In this document: piece by piece, positions 43,845-54,480 of the stretch
Layout: every line of letters starts with the position of its first letter
Position numbering within the stretch: the stretch's first letter is position 1
Assembly (NCBI GenBank): GCA_029953675.1
Contig: JAMWBK010000007.1
Span: 620,001-684,000, forward strand
Reading direction: 5' to 3'
From: Rhodosorus marinus
Taxonomy: Eukaryota > Rhodophyta > Stylonematophyceae > Stylonematales > Stylonemataceae
Length of the DNA: 64,000 nt
The notes under the pieces: model-generated
What the model was told of the DNA's origin: nothing
Database searches by the model: none
The model's input: only the letters and a program-made list of their open reading frames with translations
Program-made: the position numbers and the translations under genes

Positions 43845-44650
43845 CTGTTAAGAGGGGCAGCCGCTTCGGCTCTTCGACGAGTGAAGGAACGACGGTATGC
43901 TGAGATCAGCGAGTCTGCCCTACGCCGAGGGTCGCTCCCACCGGTTCCAGCCTTTCATTGTGGAAAGCTTTGGTCATGTGGATAAGTCCGGTTTAGAATG
44001 GTTGCGGAAATGTTTCGCTGAGCACCCTACTGAGTACATGGCGCTTTTACGGCGTTTGAGTGCCGCTCTGTGGCGATATTCCAGCAGCATGCTTGCCGAG
44101 GCGCGCCATCGGCGCCTGGGTTTGCACGCTTCCCTCCCTAATTTTTAGTTCCTTTTCACGCCTTGCGTAGCGCTTCAGGCTATGCTACTAAAGCCCTCAT
44201 CGTGGAAAGCTTTGGTCATGTGGGTAAGTCGGGTTTAGAGTGGTTGCAGAAATGTTTCGCTGAGCATCCTACTGAGTACTTTGCGCTTTTGCGGCGTTTG
44301 AGTGCGGCCCTGTGGCGATATTCTAGCAGCATGCTTACCGAGGCGCGCCATCGGCGCCTGGGTTTGCACACTTCCCTCCCTAGTTCTTAGTTCCTTTTCA
44401 CACATTGCATAGCGCTTCAGGCTATGCTAGTAAAGCTTAGTAAAGTCCAGTAAAGCTAGTAAAGCCCAGTAAAGTCTCTGTGGCGATATTCGAGCAGCAT
44501 GCTTGCCGAGGCGCGCCATCGGCGCCTGGGTTTGCACGCTTCCCTACCTAGTTCTTAGTTCCTTTTCACGGTTGCGTAGCGCTGTAGGCTATGCTAATAA
44601 AGCCAGTAAAGCCCAGTAAAGCCCGATGCTCTACTGGGCTTTACTCGAAT
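43845..44650 (+). repeat. Three tandem RLE-A 3' ends with decamer tails
   Basis: Copies of the RLE-A C-terminus and 3' UTR at 43845-44190, 44191-44425 and 44476-44605, all in the same direction, each starting at a different point. Between and after them lie repeats of AGTAAAGCCC (44428-44475 and 44600-44625), and the last forms a 14-bp inverted repeat (44605-44618 with 44632-44645). This suits serial insertion of truncated copies into one another's tails. Confidence 0.8.
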
Positions 44651-44912
44651 GGTTTAATGCTTAAGCCAATTCATTCAGTGCTCAAAACAAATTCATTCAA
44701 TGCTAGATATAAATAGTACTCTACAGTTGGAACATCCAGAGTATGGTCCAACTCTGGATCCCCTGTTTCTATATTAAGTGTACGATCGCTCATATACTTA
44801 AACCGCAAATATATGCGTGATTGGCCAACTAGCACCCAGATCTACCATTCAGTTTTTGTATTTTTTTTAATATTTTTATACTTGCTTTGTTGTTTGGGTA
44901 CCTCTCAAGGTT
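44651..44912. other. Intergenic with RLE-B-like tails
   Basis: Two AATTCATTCAGTGCTC / AAATTCATTCAATGCT tails at about 44667-44705; otherwise unrecognised. Confidence 0.4.
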
Positions 44913-45118
44913 AGTGCAGCCCATTTGATGATTAACCTCAGACGTCTTCGTAAACCGCGTTGTAGGCACGATGGAGAGAGTGCCGCCCATGTGATGATTA
45001 CCCTCAGACGTCTTCGTAAACCGTGTTGTAGGTACGATGGAGAGAGTGCCGCCCATTTGATGATAACCCTCAGACGTCTTCGTAAACCGCGTTGTAGGTA
45101 CGAGAGCCAGCAGTAGTA
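44913..45118 (-). repeat. 66-bp tandem repeat of the 3' end of the dehydrogenase-like gene
   Basis: Units start at about 44927, 44993 and 45059. Each contains TCAGACGTCTTCGTAAACCG, i.e. the minus-strand codons for VYEDV plus the stop. The innermost unit is the functional end of the gene; the other two lie beyond the stop. Confidence 0.9.
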
Positions 45119-48100
45119 AACTGCAAAACGCGGTTGGGTCCAATCTGCGTATTGTCATCCCAAAAGGCAAACTTTTTGTTGTTCTCCCTTTCAACAGCGT
45201 TGATGGTGAAACGGGAGCCTACAACCGTGATTGAGCGGAGTGGGGAGGGTCCGGATAGGGAGTCAGAGGATACAGTATATCCAGGAGGCATCGAGGTCAC
45301 AGTCACAGTAGCAGTGAGAGGACGTATCTGCATAGTAGAGACTCCCCTCCTCCCACCACTCTCGGCAAACACTTGAATCTCCAGAAAGAAATAGTCGCCG
45401 TGGTCCTCGACTTCGTATTCAACCTCTGCAACTCCACCAACTGTCAATTCCTCGTGTCTGTGGCATATCGTCTGACAGTGAATCAGAGAAACTATCCAGA
45501 ACAGGTTACGCACGGGGATCGCGGCGCCCTTGTAGTCATAGCACTGTGCGCTTAAACGAACGACATCCGCAACTTGAAACCTTGGTCCCACACCGTTGCC
45601 AAATTCACAGCGCGGAAGCATTGAGCCCACGGCGCAATTCATAGTGGATGCCCGGAGTACCCCCCTGCCACCTCCACTGATCTTCATTGTGATCCGACTG
45701 TGCCTCTGGATGTTACAGGAGAGTGTTCTTCTGGTGAATCGAGCAATGAGCTCTGATCTGCAAATAATGTTCCCCTTAGGATCTTGGATCGTAACTCTGA
45801 CAGAGTTGCCGTGAGTACAGGCAACCGTCACAGAGAGTTGTCCACAGTTGCCAGGCACAATGTAGTCCACTTCAACGGGTGCTCCGAGAAAGATCTCGCG
45901 ACCTGAAACTTCCAGCCGCCATGATGGCCGGATGTCAACTGGCAAAAGGTCCACGAGCTCAAACGCTTCCCCTGAGGGCTCTTCGGCCTCCGTCTGCAGA
46001 CTCCGCGTAAATGCATTGAGAAGCCTGTTACCGGACAGATCTTTCGCCGATGTATCGATTGTCAAGGTGTACTCCGTGTCGGGGGCTAATGGATCAGTCG
46101 GAGTAAGGCGCATAGTCCTCTGGTCCGGGGAGAATCTCGTGGAGAAGCCAATAATATAGCCCCCCAAAGCTACCGGGAGGAGTATTTGAGTCGCGTCCAT
46201 GGTTGATGCAATGTCCATAGCCTCAGAAAACCTAACTACAATTGTATCTTCGATATTGATTCTGCCTGTTGGCCTCACCCAGACCACGCTAGCTTTGTCA
46301 TCGTCATAATCGCCGCATCTGAACTTTGGTAAACCCCAAGTTGAAATCGAGAGGGCTCGGCTCCCTTGAGCTGCCCTCTCCGCGATCAGGACCACGCTCG
46401 CAGCACCCGTCACGTCCACGTCAATGTAACCAGCAGGGTCAGTACGCCTCCTCGGGGCGATATCGCGATACAATTCAGATACAGCACCGCCACTGCTCTT
46501 TGATTCAACTATGAAGTGGACACCTTTCGAGTCGAGAAGCGTAACTACATCATCGACGCCAGTGTACGCCTGCAACCTAGTACACTCGTCCGGTACGTCA
46601 ATCTCCACCTCACCTCTGGCGTACATGGCGATTCCGCTCTTGAAGCTTTGCCCCCGAATCATAAGCGGTGGCACGTCGACGGAGAAAGTGGGAAACTGTA
46701 TGTCTCTGAAAGGGGCGGGATAATCCACGTTTCCATTGCTCGACGAGATCCAATCGAGCTCCGACAACAGCAAAGAGAACCCATCCGCTGTCTTGAAAGA
46801 CGACTCAAAAGTCTTCTTAAGAGATCTACCGGCCGTATCCGTAATTCCGGACACGACAAGGTCATACTCAGTGTTTGGGTCGAGCCTCCTATGTGGGCGC
46901 GCTACCACTGTGTTTGCTGCGGGCTCCCACTCATAGGCTGCGCGGATCTCACTCCCGCTGGACTTGTTCGTGATCCGAACGGATTCTCGGTGGACACTTG
47001 AAAAGTCGATTTTCTTCGAGAACATAACCGAAACATCCGTCGTAAGCTCAGCGCGCTCGTACCGTATCGGTGGGTTCACCCTTACAACCTCAGGCGGACT
47101 TGTATTCACCCTGTGCTCGATTCTAATGACCTGCTGTAGAAGAATTGATACCACGTACAGCCAACCATCTGGGCCCTGCTTCAACTGCACTGGCCCTCCC
47201 ACCTCTGAAGCGAAATCGATGTGTGAACCAATGACGCCGTCACGGTCAACTTCGATGAGTTTTATCCAATTGTTCGTGTAGTCAGCCACAGCTATTCTGT
47301 TCCTCAGTTCCGCAGGCCACTTCGTCGAAGATAGCCGGACTACTCCTGTGGCCGCCGCACCCAGGTCGTGACTGTAGTCCCAGAAGGTGCGATCCGGCTG
47401 TATCTTCCTCTCTCCCCGTTCAACCTCCATGCAGATTGGGTAGAAAGTAGCCTTAAGGTTCGTGCGCTGGGCTTCCGTACATGGCCATCCGAAGTTGAGA
47501 CCCGGAAAACCCGGCCAGATGCTCTCCCAAGCAGCCTGGCCCACGTTCGCAATCAGCGGTATATCATACACCGGATCGTAACCGATTCTGAAGGGATTTC
47601 GCACTCCCAGGTTCCAAACTTTCGCTCTGTTCGTGGTCCGGTCGTTGCTATAGATGAAGGGACTGCCTGGACATGCTAACCCTGTTCTCGTAATGCAATG
47701 GACCTTTCCAGTCTTGTACCAGAGTTTCTGAGCTCGGATCTGGAGCTCACTAAACGTGGCAACACTGGAGGCGTCGCCAACCCCTATGAAAATCTTTCCA
47801 TCCGGGCTCATCGCGAGACCGCCCATGTTGTGACTCCTATTTTCCAAGCAGATGATATCCTTCACTGCCACAGATCCTGGTGTGCAGCCAGAAGCTGGCG
47901 GAGCTTGAGTACCCATTAGAATCACTGGGTCAATGGCCTGAGTCAGGTCATCGCTAAGCTTATACCGCGCAACGATTCCGCCTTTGGTTCCATAGTCGCT
48001 TGTCCCTTTTTGCCGGTTGTCCGTGTATGATATGTAAAAATAGGGGTAGTCCTGAAAGTCCGCGTCCACCATGCACGCGGTAAGCCCCCTCGCACCGAAG

Positions 48101-48357
48101 TTGACGACTTCGTTCGAGATGTCCAGGAAAGGCTTGGACTGACGAACGCCGTCGATCACCAACCACACCAATCCCCGCTTCTCACACACCAGGATACGCG
48201 ACACATCGCCGGGAATCCAGTCCACATCCAGCATGGACTGGTAGTCCCCTTCCACGACAACCGTCGAGGCCAGATCCTCTGCGTCGAAAACCACAGCTCC
48301 GGTGATTCCCAACAAGATACTCAAGATCAACCCAAGCTTTTTTCCTCTCCCCACCAT
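45070..48357 (-). CDS. Secreted glucose/sorbosone-dehydrogenase-like multidomain protein
   Basis: 1095 residues from the ATG at 48357 (MVGRGKKLGLILSILLGITG, a signal peptide). An in-frame ATG at 48483 would add 42 non-signal residues and lies at the expected transcription start, so it was not chosen. Domains: glucose/sorbosone dehydrogenase beta-propeller (about 30-418) with HNMGGLAMSPDGKIFIGVGD (His176), RNPFRIGYDP and LNFGWPCTEA; Big_5-type Ig-like domain (420-528); NPCBM-like carbohydrate-binding domain (529-679, SELDWISSSNGNVDYPA, GIAMYARGEVEIDV); a second Ig-like domain (689-798, FSEAMDI, PDTEYTLTI); two beta-rich domains; and a terminal InlB-B-repeat-like domain (1023-1095, FAFWDDN, TYNAVYEDV). 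Family members oxidise sugars using PQQ in the extracellular space. The architecture is usual in bacteria and suggests horizontal transfer, though the A at -3 and single-gene context are eukaryotic. Confidence 0.85.
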   Translation of the reverse strand: MVGRGKKLGLILSILLGITGAVVFDAEDLASTVVVEGDYQSMLDVDWIPGDVSRILVCEKRGLVWLVIDGVRQSKPFLDISNEVVNFGARGLTACMVDADFQDYPYFYISYTDNRQKGTSDYGTKGGIVARYKLSDDLTQAIDPVILMGTQAPPASGCTPGSVAVKDIICLENRSHNMGGLAMSPDGKIFIGVGDASSVATFSELQIRAQKLWYKTGKVHCITRTGLACPGSPFIYSNDRTTNRAKVWNLGVRNPFRIGYDPVYDIPLIANVGQAAWESIWPGFPGLNFGWPCTEAQRTNLKATFYPICMEVERGERKIQPDRTFWDYSHDLGAAATGVVRLSSTKWPAELRNRIAVADYTNNWIKLIEVDRDGVIGSHIDFASEVGGPVQLKQGPDGWLYVVSILLQQVIRIEHRVNTSPPEVVRVNPPIRYERAELTTDVSVMFSKKIDFSSVHRESVRITNKSSGSEIRAAYEWEPAANTVVARPHRRLDPNTEYDLVVSGITDTAGRSLKKTFESSFKTADGFSLLLSELDWISSSNGNVDYPAPFRDIQFPTFSVDVPPLMIRGQSFKSGIAMYARGEVEIDVPDECTRLQAYTGVDDVVTLLDSKGVHFIVESKSSGGAVSELYRDIAPRRRTDPAGYIDVDVTGAASVVLIAERAAQGSRALSISTWGLPKFRCGDYDDDKASVVWVRPTGRINIEDTIVVRFSEAMDIASTMDATQILLPVALGGYIIGFSTRFSPDQRTMRLTPTDPLAPDTEYTLTIDTSAKDLSGNRLLNAFTRSLQTEAEEPSGEAFELVDLLPVDIRPSWRLEVSGREIFLGAPVEVDYIVPGNCGQLSVTVACTHGNSVRVTIQDPKGNIICRSELIARFTRRTLSCNIQRHSRITMKISGGGRGVLRASTMNCAVGSMLPRCEFGNGVGPRFQVADVVRLSAQCYDYKGAAIPVRNLFWIVSLIHCQTICHRHEELTVGGVAEVEYEVEDHGDYFFLEIQVFAESGGRRGVSTMQIRPLTATVTVTSMPPGYTVSSDSLSGPSPLRSITVVGSRFTINAVERENNKKFAFWDDNTQIGPNRVLQFTTAGSRTYNAVYEDV

Positions 48358-48509
48358 CTTGCAAATACACCTTCCCCGACCACCAATCGCCTGAAGCAAA
48401 TCTACTGTGATTCTCCTCCACGCGTCTACTTCACACTGTTCGATCTCTGCCTCATCCAATCTGCACTTCACTGGGTCAAACACGCCTCCTACCTACCACT
48501 AAAACTTAA

Positions 48510-48517
48510 TACTATAC
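48510..48517 (-). promoter_or_regulatory. Possible weak TATA box of the dehydrogenase-like gene
   Basis: Minus-strand GTATAGTA, 160 bp from the proposed ATG at 48357. The sequence is a poor TATA match; the position is its main support. Confidence 0.35.
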
Positions 48518-50554
48518 GCTCCCAGTCGCAACAGCCTTCCTCACCTGCCTCCAACCTGCCCTGACCCGCTACGAAAACTCCGCGTTCTGTGTTCGGTGCC
48601 TGGCGACTCTCGTCTCCAATGGAATGTACCATTGCTAACCTTGCTCTTGTCTTCAATAAACTTCTATAGATGAGAACAAGATGTTGCGGAGCACCAGGCC
48701 CGGCGACGATCTCCCAAAGCAACACTAACTACGTCACCGCCACTACGAAGACGCCCGCGCTTGAAATCGTTTTGTTCTTTTATCTGCATCTTATCCGCAA
48801 TTGTGTGTGTAGTGTGCGACAAGAGCCTCTGAGGGGTAGGCGTGGACGTTAACGGAAGGCGTAGAGTGTGTTTTTCCTGAACGTCGCCATGTTTTCTCCA
48901 TCTCAGCGAAAAAAAGCAGAGGAAACACACCCCCTTCCCAGGAAAGGCGATCACATTAGAGACCTTAGCTGTCCACTCGCCCGCAAGTGAGAATACTATC
49001 AAGTGCGAGCGAGAGTAAAACAGCAAACACCCCCAAGTGGAGTAGTCAAATGTCGCAGACAAACGTAGCTGTACAGACTCCAAGGACTTCAAGAGAATTG
49101 TATCGACTCACCTCATACCTGCCCTTGCCTTACTCCGTAACCCAAACACGGCCCTCCTTCCGGAGCTTTTTGAACTCGGAATAGGGACGCGGTATCGTTG
49201 GTGGCCCCAAGAAGTGAATCACAAAAAAATACCCCCCACCACCACCCGCCCAACAAGATGGCCTACCAGCGGATCGTTTAGTTTCTCTAAACTCTTCAAT
49301 AAATAACCTTTGGAGTGGTTGTAAATTCGCTGGCCCTCTTCCCCCTTGTTTGTCCTCAAAATCCAAAAAAATCTGCTCCTGTCCGGGTTCATTTTTTAAT
49401 TTTATTTTCGAGGAATCCCACGGGAAACCACCCCCCCCCCCCTCTTGCCCCATCAATCTGTAGCTCGATACTTGCTAGGAGGTTGTAACTAGAGCTAAGA
49501 TCAAGTGATATTCCCACACGATTAATCGACAATAAGCGAAATTTCTGGCACTAATCGAATCCATAGTTGATCCGGAGTTTGATGCATCGGATGATCCAAT
49601 CAATATCGGGTAGGATGAATGCAAGGAGCCAGGGGTTTCAGACAGAATACTAATCACTTTTTGCGAATACTAACACAGGGATATTATTATTATAATAGAT
49701 GATTGGCCTTTGTCAGATCAAATTGGTGCATGTTGCGGAGGCCTGGGTACGTGAACGGGTGTGTCGACATGAAGGGCTTGCCAAGCCCTACGACCTCGAA
49801 ACACATATTACTAATATAAATATTTTTTTAAGCTTTTTGGCGGGCATGAAGTTACGGAACAATTGGATCGGTTAACTTTCAGGCTGAGCAAAGGTCCGGA
49901 CATGAATAGAAAAGAAAAACACTTGGTTCGTCCGAGAACGGTCCGAGCGCGGCCGATTGGCGTTCGATATTCTTCAATCAACGACAAATATTGATTGAGC
50001 ATCAATCTTCTTCCTTCGGGATGTTGCCAAACCGTCGAAATTAGAAGTATCAGCAAACGGCGCAAGAACTTTGTGAAAAGTGTACTCAAAAATGAGTATA
50101 AAGTATAGAAATTCACTGCCAGTACCACAAACGACTGAAGTGGTACGACCCTTCCGCCTTTGTTGGGCTTGCGTCCAAGAGAGTCGGTGCAGATGATAAG
50201 TCGGGGCCAGACAGAGATGCATGGCCTGTGTAGAGCACAATGCTGGATATTTTGATATCCACATCCTTCTACTCTGTCAAGACATTTGACCGGTGCTTCT
50301 TCTCGCTGTCGCGTTTTCCAGGTGTCTGGAATGTAGGGGTGGTTGTTTGGATACCTCTGTAGAAGCTTATCGACTGCTATTCAGCACCCGTCGCCGGGCA
50401 ACTAACTCTCCCAGCGTAACTAAAACTTGTAAAACCAGAATTGTCAATTGGTGGTTAATACTAACGTAGCCTTAACACCTGGTCTTCCCTTCGCACGAGG
50501 AACCTGTTCGCGACTTCGTGTTTTCGTTTTTGATATGATAGGACGGGTACGCTT
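48518..50554. other. Intergenic with a copia-like remnant
   Basis: 48664-49092 (minus) is a 142-residue frame without family resemblance. A 13-C run lies near 49429-49441. On the minus strand at about 50030-49900 (RTPIGRARTVLGRTKCF preceded by CAATCAATATTTGTCGTTGA) the words shared with 4650 indicate an old dispersed copia-like repeat. Confidence 0.35.
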
Positions 50555-51230
50555 GGCGTAGTACAAACTAGGAACGAGGAATGAAAGCGTGCAAGCCAAG
50601 CCGGCGGTATCGAGGCTCAGCGGTTACGTTAGTCTGGGGTAGTGCGCTACGGTAGGTAGCAGCCGAATAAAGGCTACGGGGTTATCATTGCTACGCATCC
50701 GAGGACATTTCAACGGCATGCGCTGGACGTGACGGTTGTGTCTCCTCTGCAAGGGAAGTATCTGAGGCGTAGTGAGGGGGAGAATGGATATGCAGCAAGA
50801 TGTGCGGAGAGGTGGAACAAAGCGCACTATAAGGAGGCGATGACGATAGAACACCCGGATGACAAGTTCATCCCAATTGCAATAGAAACATTTGGGCGGA
50901 CGGCACAGATGGCACAGGAGTTTCTGCGGGACAGCTGCAAGCATTTGTTGCACCGGAGCCTAGAACTGAGCGATGTAAGATCGCAGATCAACGGCAAATT
51001 ATGGCAGGGGAACGCGGAGGTAGCGATAGGCGCTCTGCGAGTGGACCAGTTGGCGAATCCACTGGTCCCTGTTTTTTCTTTCGAACGTAGCATGAGACCC
51101 CGGTAGCGGGGTTATCGCAACCTTTTCCCTAGATAGTAGTAGCACTAGTGATACGCTGCAGTAGGCAGCTGCCCAATAAAGCTTACGGTTACGCTGCGGT
51201 AGGTAGCTGCCGAACAAAGACTACTGGGTT
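50555..51230 (+). mobile_element. RLE-C endonuclease and 3' UTR fragments
   Basis: 50555-50623 is a small inverted RLE-A piece. From 50624 (TTACGTTAGTCTGGGGT) an RLE-C 3' UTR piece (GCCGAATAAAGGCTA) leads into 50690-51106, which encodes DVTVVSPLQGKYLRR, ERWNKAHYKEAMT and FIPIAIETFGRTA. This is the second half of an RLE-C-type endonuclease from a diverged lineage. Two more 3' UTR copies follow (51150-51180 and 51190-51230), so 3' ends are stacked in tandem. Confidence 0.7.
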
Positions 51231-51422
51231 AGGAAGTGGGGGGGGGGCCAATCGGAAAATATAGCGGTTTGGAAATAAATAATAGAGAAGGAGGTACGCG
51301 GGCCGTACCCGGAGCTTCCTCTGCTCCCGGGAAACCCGCCCTCGGGTACACGCGCACAGGAGAAAGAGCCGCTGCAGCAGCAGCAGCACCAGCACCAGCA
51401 CACAGGAGCAGAACAGAGGAAC

Positions 51423-52870
51423 ATGGCAACGACAGAACAGGACACAGATATGAATGCAGAAAACAGCGCAGAGAGGCAGGCGGCAGCCGACCCAACTGCC
51501 GCTTTTCTCAACCAGCAACACAGCTACAACCGGTGCTACCAAGCCCTGGGAATTGGCGAGTCTGACATCGTCGACTTTTACGAGGCAGTTTTCAACCTTT
51601 ATTCGAGCATAAATTGTTCGAAAGAACTGCAAGGAGTGACACGTCTCAATGAGCAAGCGCAAAAACCGCATATGTGGCAAGGTGGACCAGCCACTACGAC
51701 CTCGTCTCAACTCCCGCAGCAGCACCCGCGGACGGCGGCAGTCAATCAATAAGCGCCAGAACCCATCAACAATCAACTTCCGGAGGGACAGGTGTCCTAG
51801 CCTGACTGGACTATACCACGGCCTTCCCTGTCATCGGGACCAGCAGCACACGGCCAACGTACACTCAGCGCACTGCCTAAAATACTCCAGCTCGAGAATC
51901 AGAGGCTCAACTCCGACCAGCAGGATGCCCGGGCCCACAGACCCAGCAGGCAGCGCTGCGACAGCTGCACGCCACAGTGGGAGGGTCCTCCTGGGGACCT
52001 TAGACCAAACCGGTACTGGCGACCCTGAGGAATGTAAGACCGCCACGGCTGGACGAGGTAACCCCATCGGCCTTCACAACGGTTCTTTGCAGAGCCTTGG
52101 GGATTCCGAGCTCTTATGCGGCGCACGTGGACTTCATCGCTTCCCACGCGTACTTACTATGCCATCCGCACGCGATTCTGATTCTACAAAGCGCCATCTC
52201 TCGGGGCGTTTTCAGGACAGAGATTTTCGGATCGTTCACCCAGAGACACCCCGATCGGCAAGTGACCCTCTACACGGGCCAGGCACTGGATACAGACAAG
52301 CTGTTGGCTTATAATGAACGTCAGCTCATTGCCCCAGCGAACACCGGGGCCCAGACCCTGAAACGGGCCATTGAACAGACTATCCGGATCCGCGCGAGCC
52401 TTCGCAGAAGGCAACTCTCGTTCAACACTCTCGCAGCAATACACGAGTACCTGGAGAGCAGACTCGGAGCCCTACAAGCCAGACATCGTACTCCAACGGT
52501 ACCCGGGCAGAGCGCGGAACCCCCAGCGCCTGCAGCCGCCACGAACGCAGACTCTGAAGTCTCGTCCCTTACAGGGGACGCACAGGCAGCCCGTGTGACA
52601 GTCAACACTCCGGATAATCCCCTAGCCACTTCCCAAGTACCTGAAGAAGATGCACCCGATGATAACCCTCACGCAGAGCTCCCCTGCAACCTCCCCGAGC
52701 CTCCTCAACACAAGCGGTCGCGAGTATCCACTGATGGCACAGGCCAGGATACCGAGATGACTCCGGAAGCCGTAGAGGCTCCACAGGGCAACACTGCACC
52801 ACAGGCCGACCACACTGCCTCCCATCACGCGATAGACAAACAGGACAGCCAGAAAACACCTACGCAATAA
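51423..52870 (+). pseudogene. RLE-C ORF1
   Basis: Starts ATGGCAACGACAGAACAG in a good context, after a CAG/CACCAG-rich leader (51370-51400). The first frame runs to 51752, intermediate pieces are shifted, and the long frame 52097-52870 covers the conserved half. That half holds HVDFIASHAYLLCHPHAIL, ISRGVFRTEIFGSF and LPEPPQHKRSRVSTDGTG. The middle is Pro/Ala-rich. It matches the right-arm ORF1 at 35.0-35.6 kb. No zinc knuckle is visible; an RNA-binding role is inferred from its place before pol. Confidence 0.7.
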
Positions 52871-53345
52871 TGCCCAGCCGACAAAGGGGAATCAAACAAA
52901 GACGCGACGAGCCTCTGTTCTTCCCGGAGCGTCAAGCCTGGGTCAAACGGTGGACCGACTTCGTTGACGAAGTTACGACATGAGGCAGGCATTGGACGCG
53001 CCTAACACACTGCCCGGTACCCACACGGCACTTTCTGCCCCTGGCCCAGGTCAATACCTGGAGCCGCCTTCTTCGTGCAGCTCTTGAGATTTCCATGGAC
53101 ACCGCTGCACCGGCCAACGCCAGCCTACTTCTTGTCGGACTTCCAGGCCTGGTGCTAGGACGTTGTGCACTTGACATCGGTATTCAGGTCACACGTGTGC
53201 TCCAAGGAGAATTCCAGACGGTCTGGACCGCGCTTGATGACAGGGCGTCCATGCTGCAGCAGAATACTGCCCCAGCGGGAACCGAAGCGACTCGCCGCCA
53301 AGCTTTAGGCCGCTAGAAGCAAGCCCTGAAACTGGCCATCTCGGT
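52870..53345 (+). pseudogene. RLE-C ORF2 (pol) N-terminus, coupled to ORF1 by TAATG
   Basis: The ORF1 stop and an ATG overlap as TAATG (52868-52872). The new frame starts MPSRQRGIKQRRDEPLFFPE and stops after 37 codons at about 52983; continuing homology (LLLVGLPGLVLGRCALD, GEFQTVWTAL) goes to 53316. A TAATG overlap is known in some non-LTR retrotransposons (e.g. SART1), where ORF2 is translated by reinitiation. Confidence 0.65.
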
Positions 53346-53372
53346 CACCTCGCGGACACTGCTCGTCGACTA

Positions 53373-54480
53373 TTGCAACGGAAATGGCTCCCTTCACCAA
53401 GGCTACCTGGTGCCAACTCCAAGGACTCTTATCTTGCAAGAAATTTCGGCAGGTGACTGACCAGACTAGGTGGCGGAGGCCCTGGACTCACTGCACAACA
53501 CTGACAACACGACACTTAAGAGCCGATGAGATCCCACAAAAAAAGCCGCTGATGAGGGCCTCCTGTGGATTTTGGCACGTCTTCCGCAGGGCAAGAACCC
53601 AGGCCCCAGTGGAGTGCGCGCGGAACATCTCCAAGGCGCCAATCAACAGACACAAGTGGCTTTGATCCGCGTACTTTCTTGGCGAGGCGTCGATCAATCC
53701 TGTTGAATGCATTCTCGAGGTCAAGCCTAAGGGCCACCGCGTCTGGTTCACATGACAGACGGGCCTGGATCGCGTGAACTGAGCGTTTCGCATCCGCCAC
53801 TGACTCCGATCCCTAGTTGTAATGGCCCCACGAGCGTGCGCACCCTGCCGATCACGGCGCGAAGGGTCCATTGAGTCGCCACCTTCGCAGAACTTCAGGG
53901 ACGCCGATGGGCCGAACGCCTGGGTTTTCCTCGGGAGCCGATTCCTTCGGTGGCTTCGCGAATGGTAGTAGTCTGCTGCTACGCAGGGCACGCGTCAGCG
54001 GAGAGGAAAACTTCCCCGGGGCTGTCGCTAGTTGTCGCAGTACGCGGATCAAGGCCACTTGTGTCTGTTGATCGGCGCCTTGGAGATGCTCCGCGCGCAT
54101 TCCACTGGGGCCTGGGCTCTTGCCCTGCGGAAGACGTGCCACAATCGACAGGAGGCCCTCATCAGGGGCTTTTGTCGGATCCCATCGGCTCTTAAGGGTG
54201 GTGTTGTCAGTGTTGTGCAGTGAGTCCAGGGCCTCCGCCAACTCGTCTGGTAAGTCACCTGCCGCAGGTTCTGGGAAGAGTCCTTGGAGTTGGCGCCATG
54301 TAGCCTCGGTTAAGGGAGCCATTTCCGTTGCCTGCCAGTCCGCATATTCGCGCCACGGCCGTGGGTGTTGTAAGCGGAGAGCTCAGCAAGATCGCGTGAG
54401 CAGCACTGTATTGGCCCCAAGTGAGGCTATCGTAAACCCGCTGTACTGATGCTTTAGCACCAGTAAACACGAACTGCCAA
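53373..54480. mobile_element. RLE-C inverted foldback
   Basis: 53373-53672 (plus) and 54330-54033 (minus) encode the same pol segment (GYLVPTPRTL/GYMAPTPRTL, LHNTDNTTLKSR, GLLSIVARLPQGKSPGPSG, TQVALIRVL). The segment between (54032-53690, minus) continues through GVRPIGVPEVLRR to reverse transcriptase motif A (LRLDLENAFNRIDRRL), which abuts the plus copy at about 53680. Beyond 54330 the minus copy continues to about 54470 with linker-type sequence (YDSLTWGQYSAAHAILL), out of normal order. Confidence 0.8.

Noticed and set aside
45070-48357. Bacterial contamination of the assembly
   Set aside because: The neighbours on both sides are the same eukaryotic repeat families (RLE-A, RLE-B-like tails), and the gene stands alone without an operon.
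48664-49092. 142-residue minus-strand frame upstream of the dehydrogenase-like gene
   Set aside because: No signal, motif or composition supports it as a gene.
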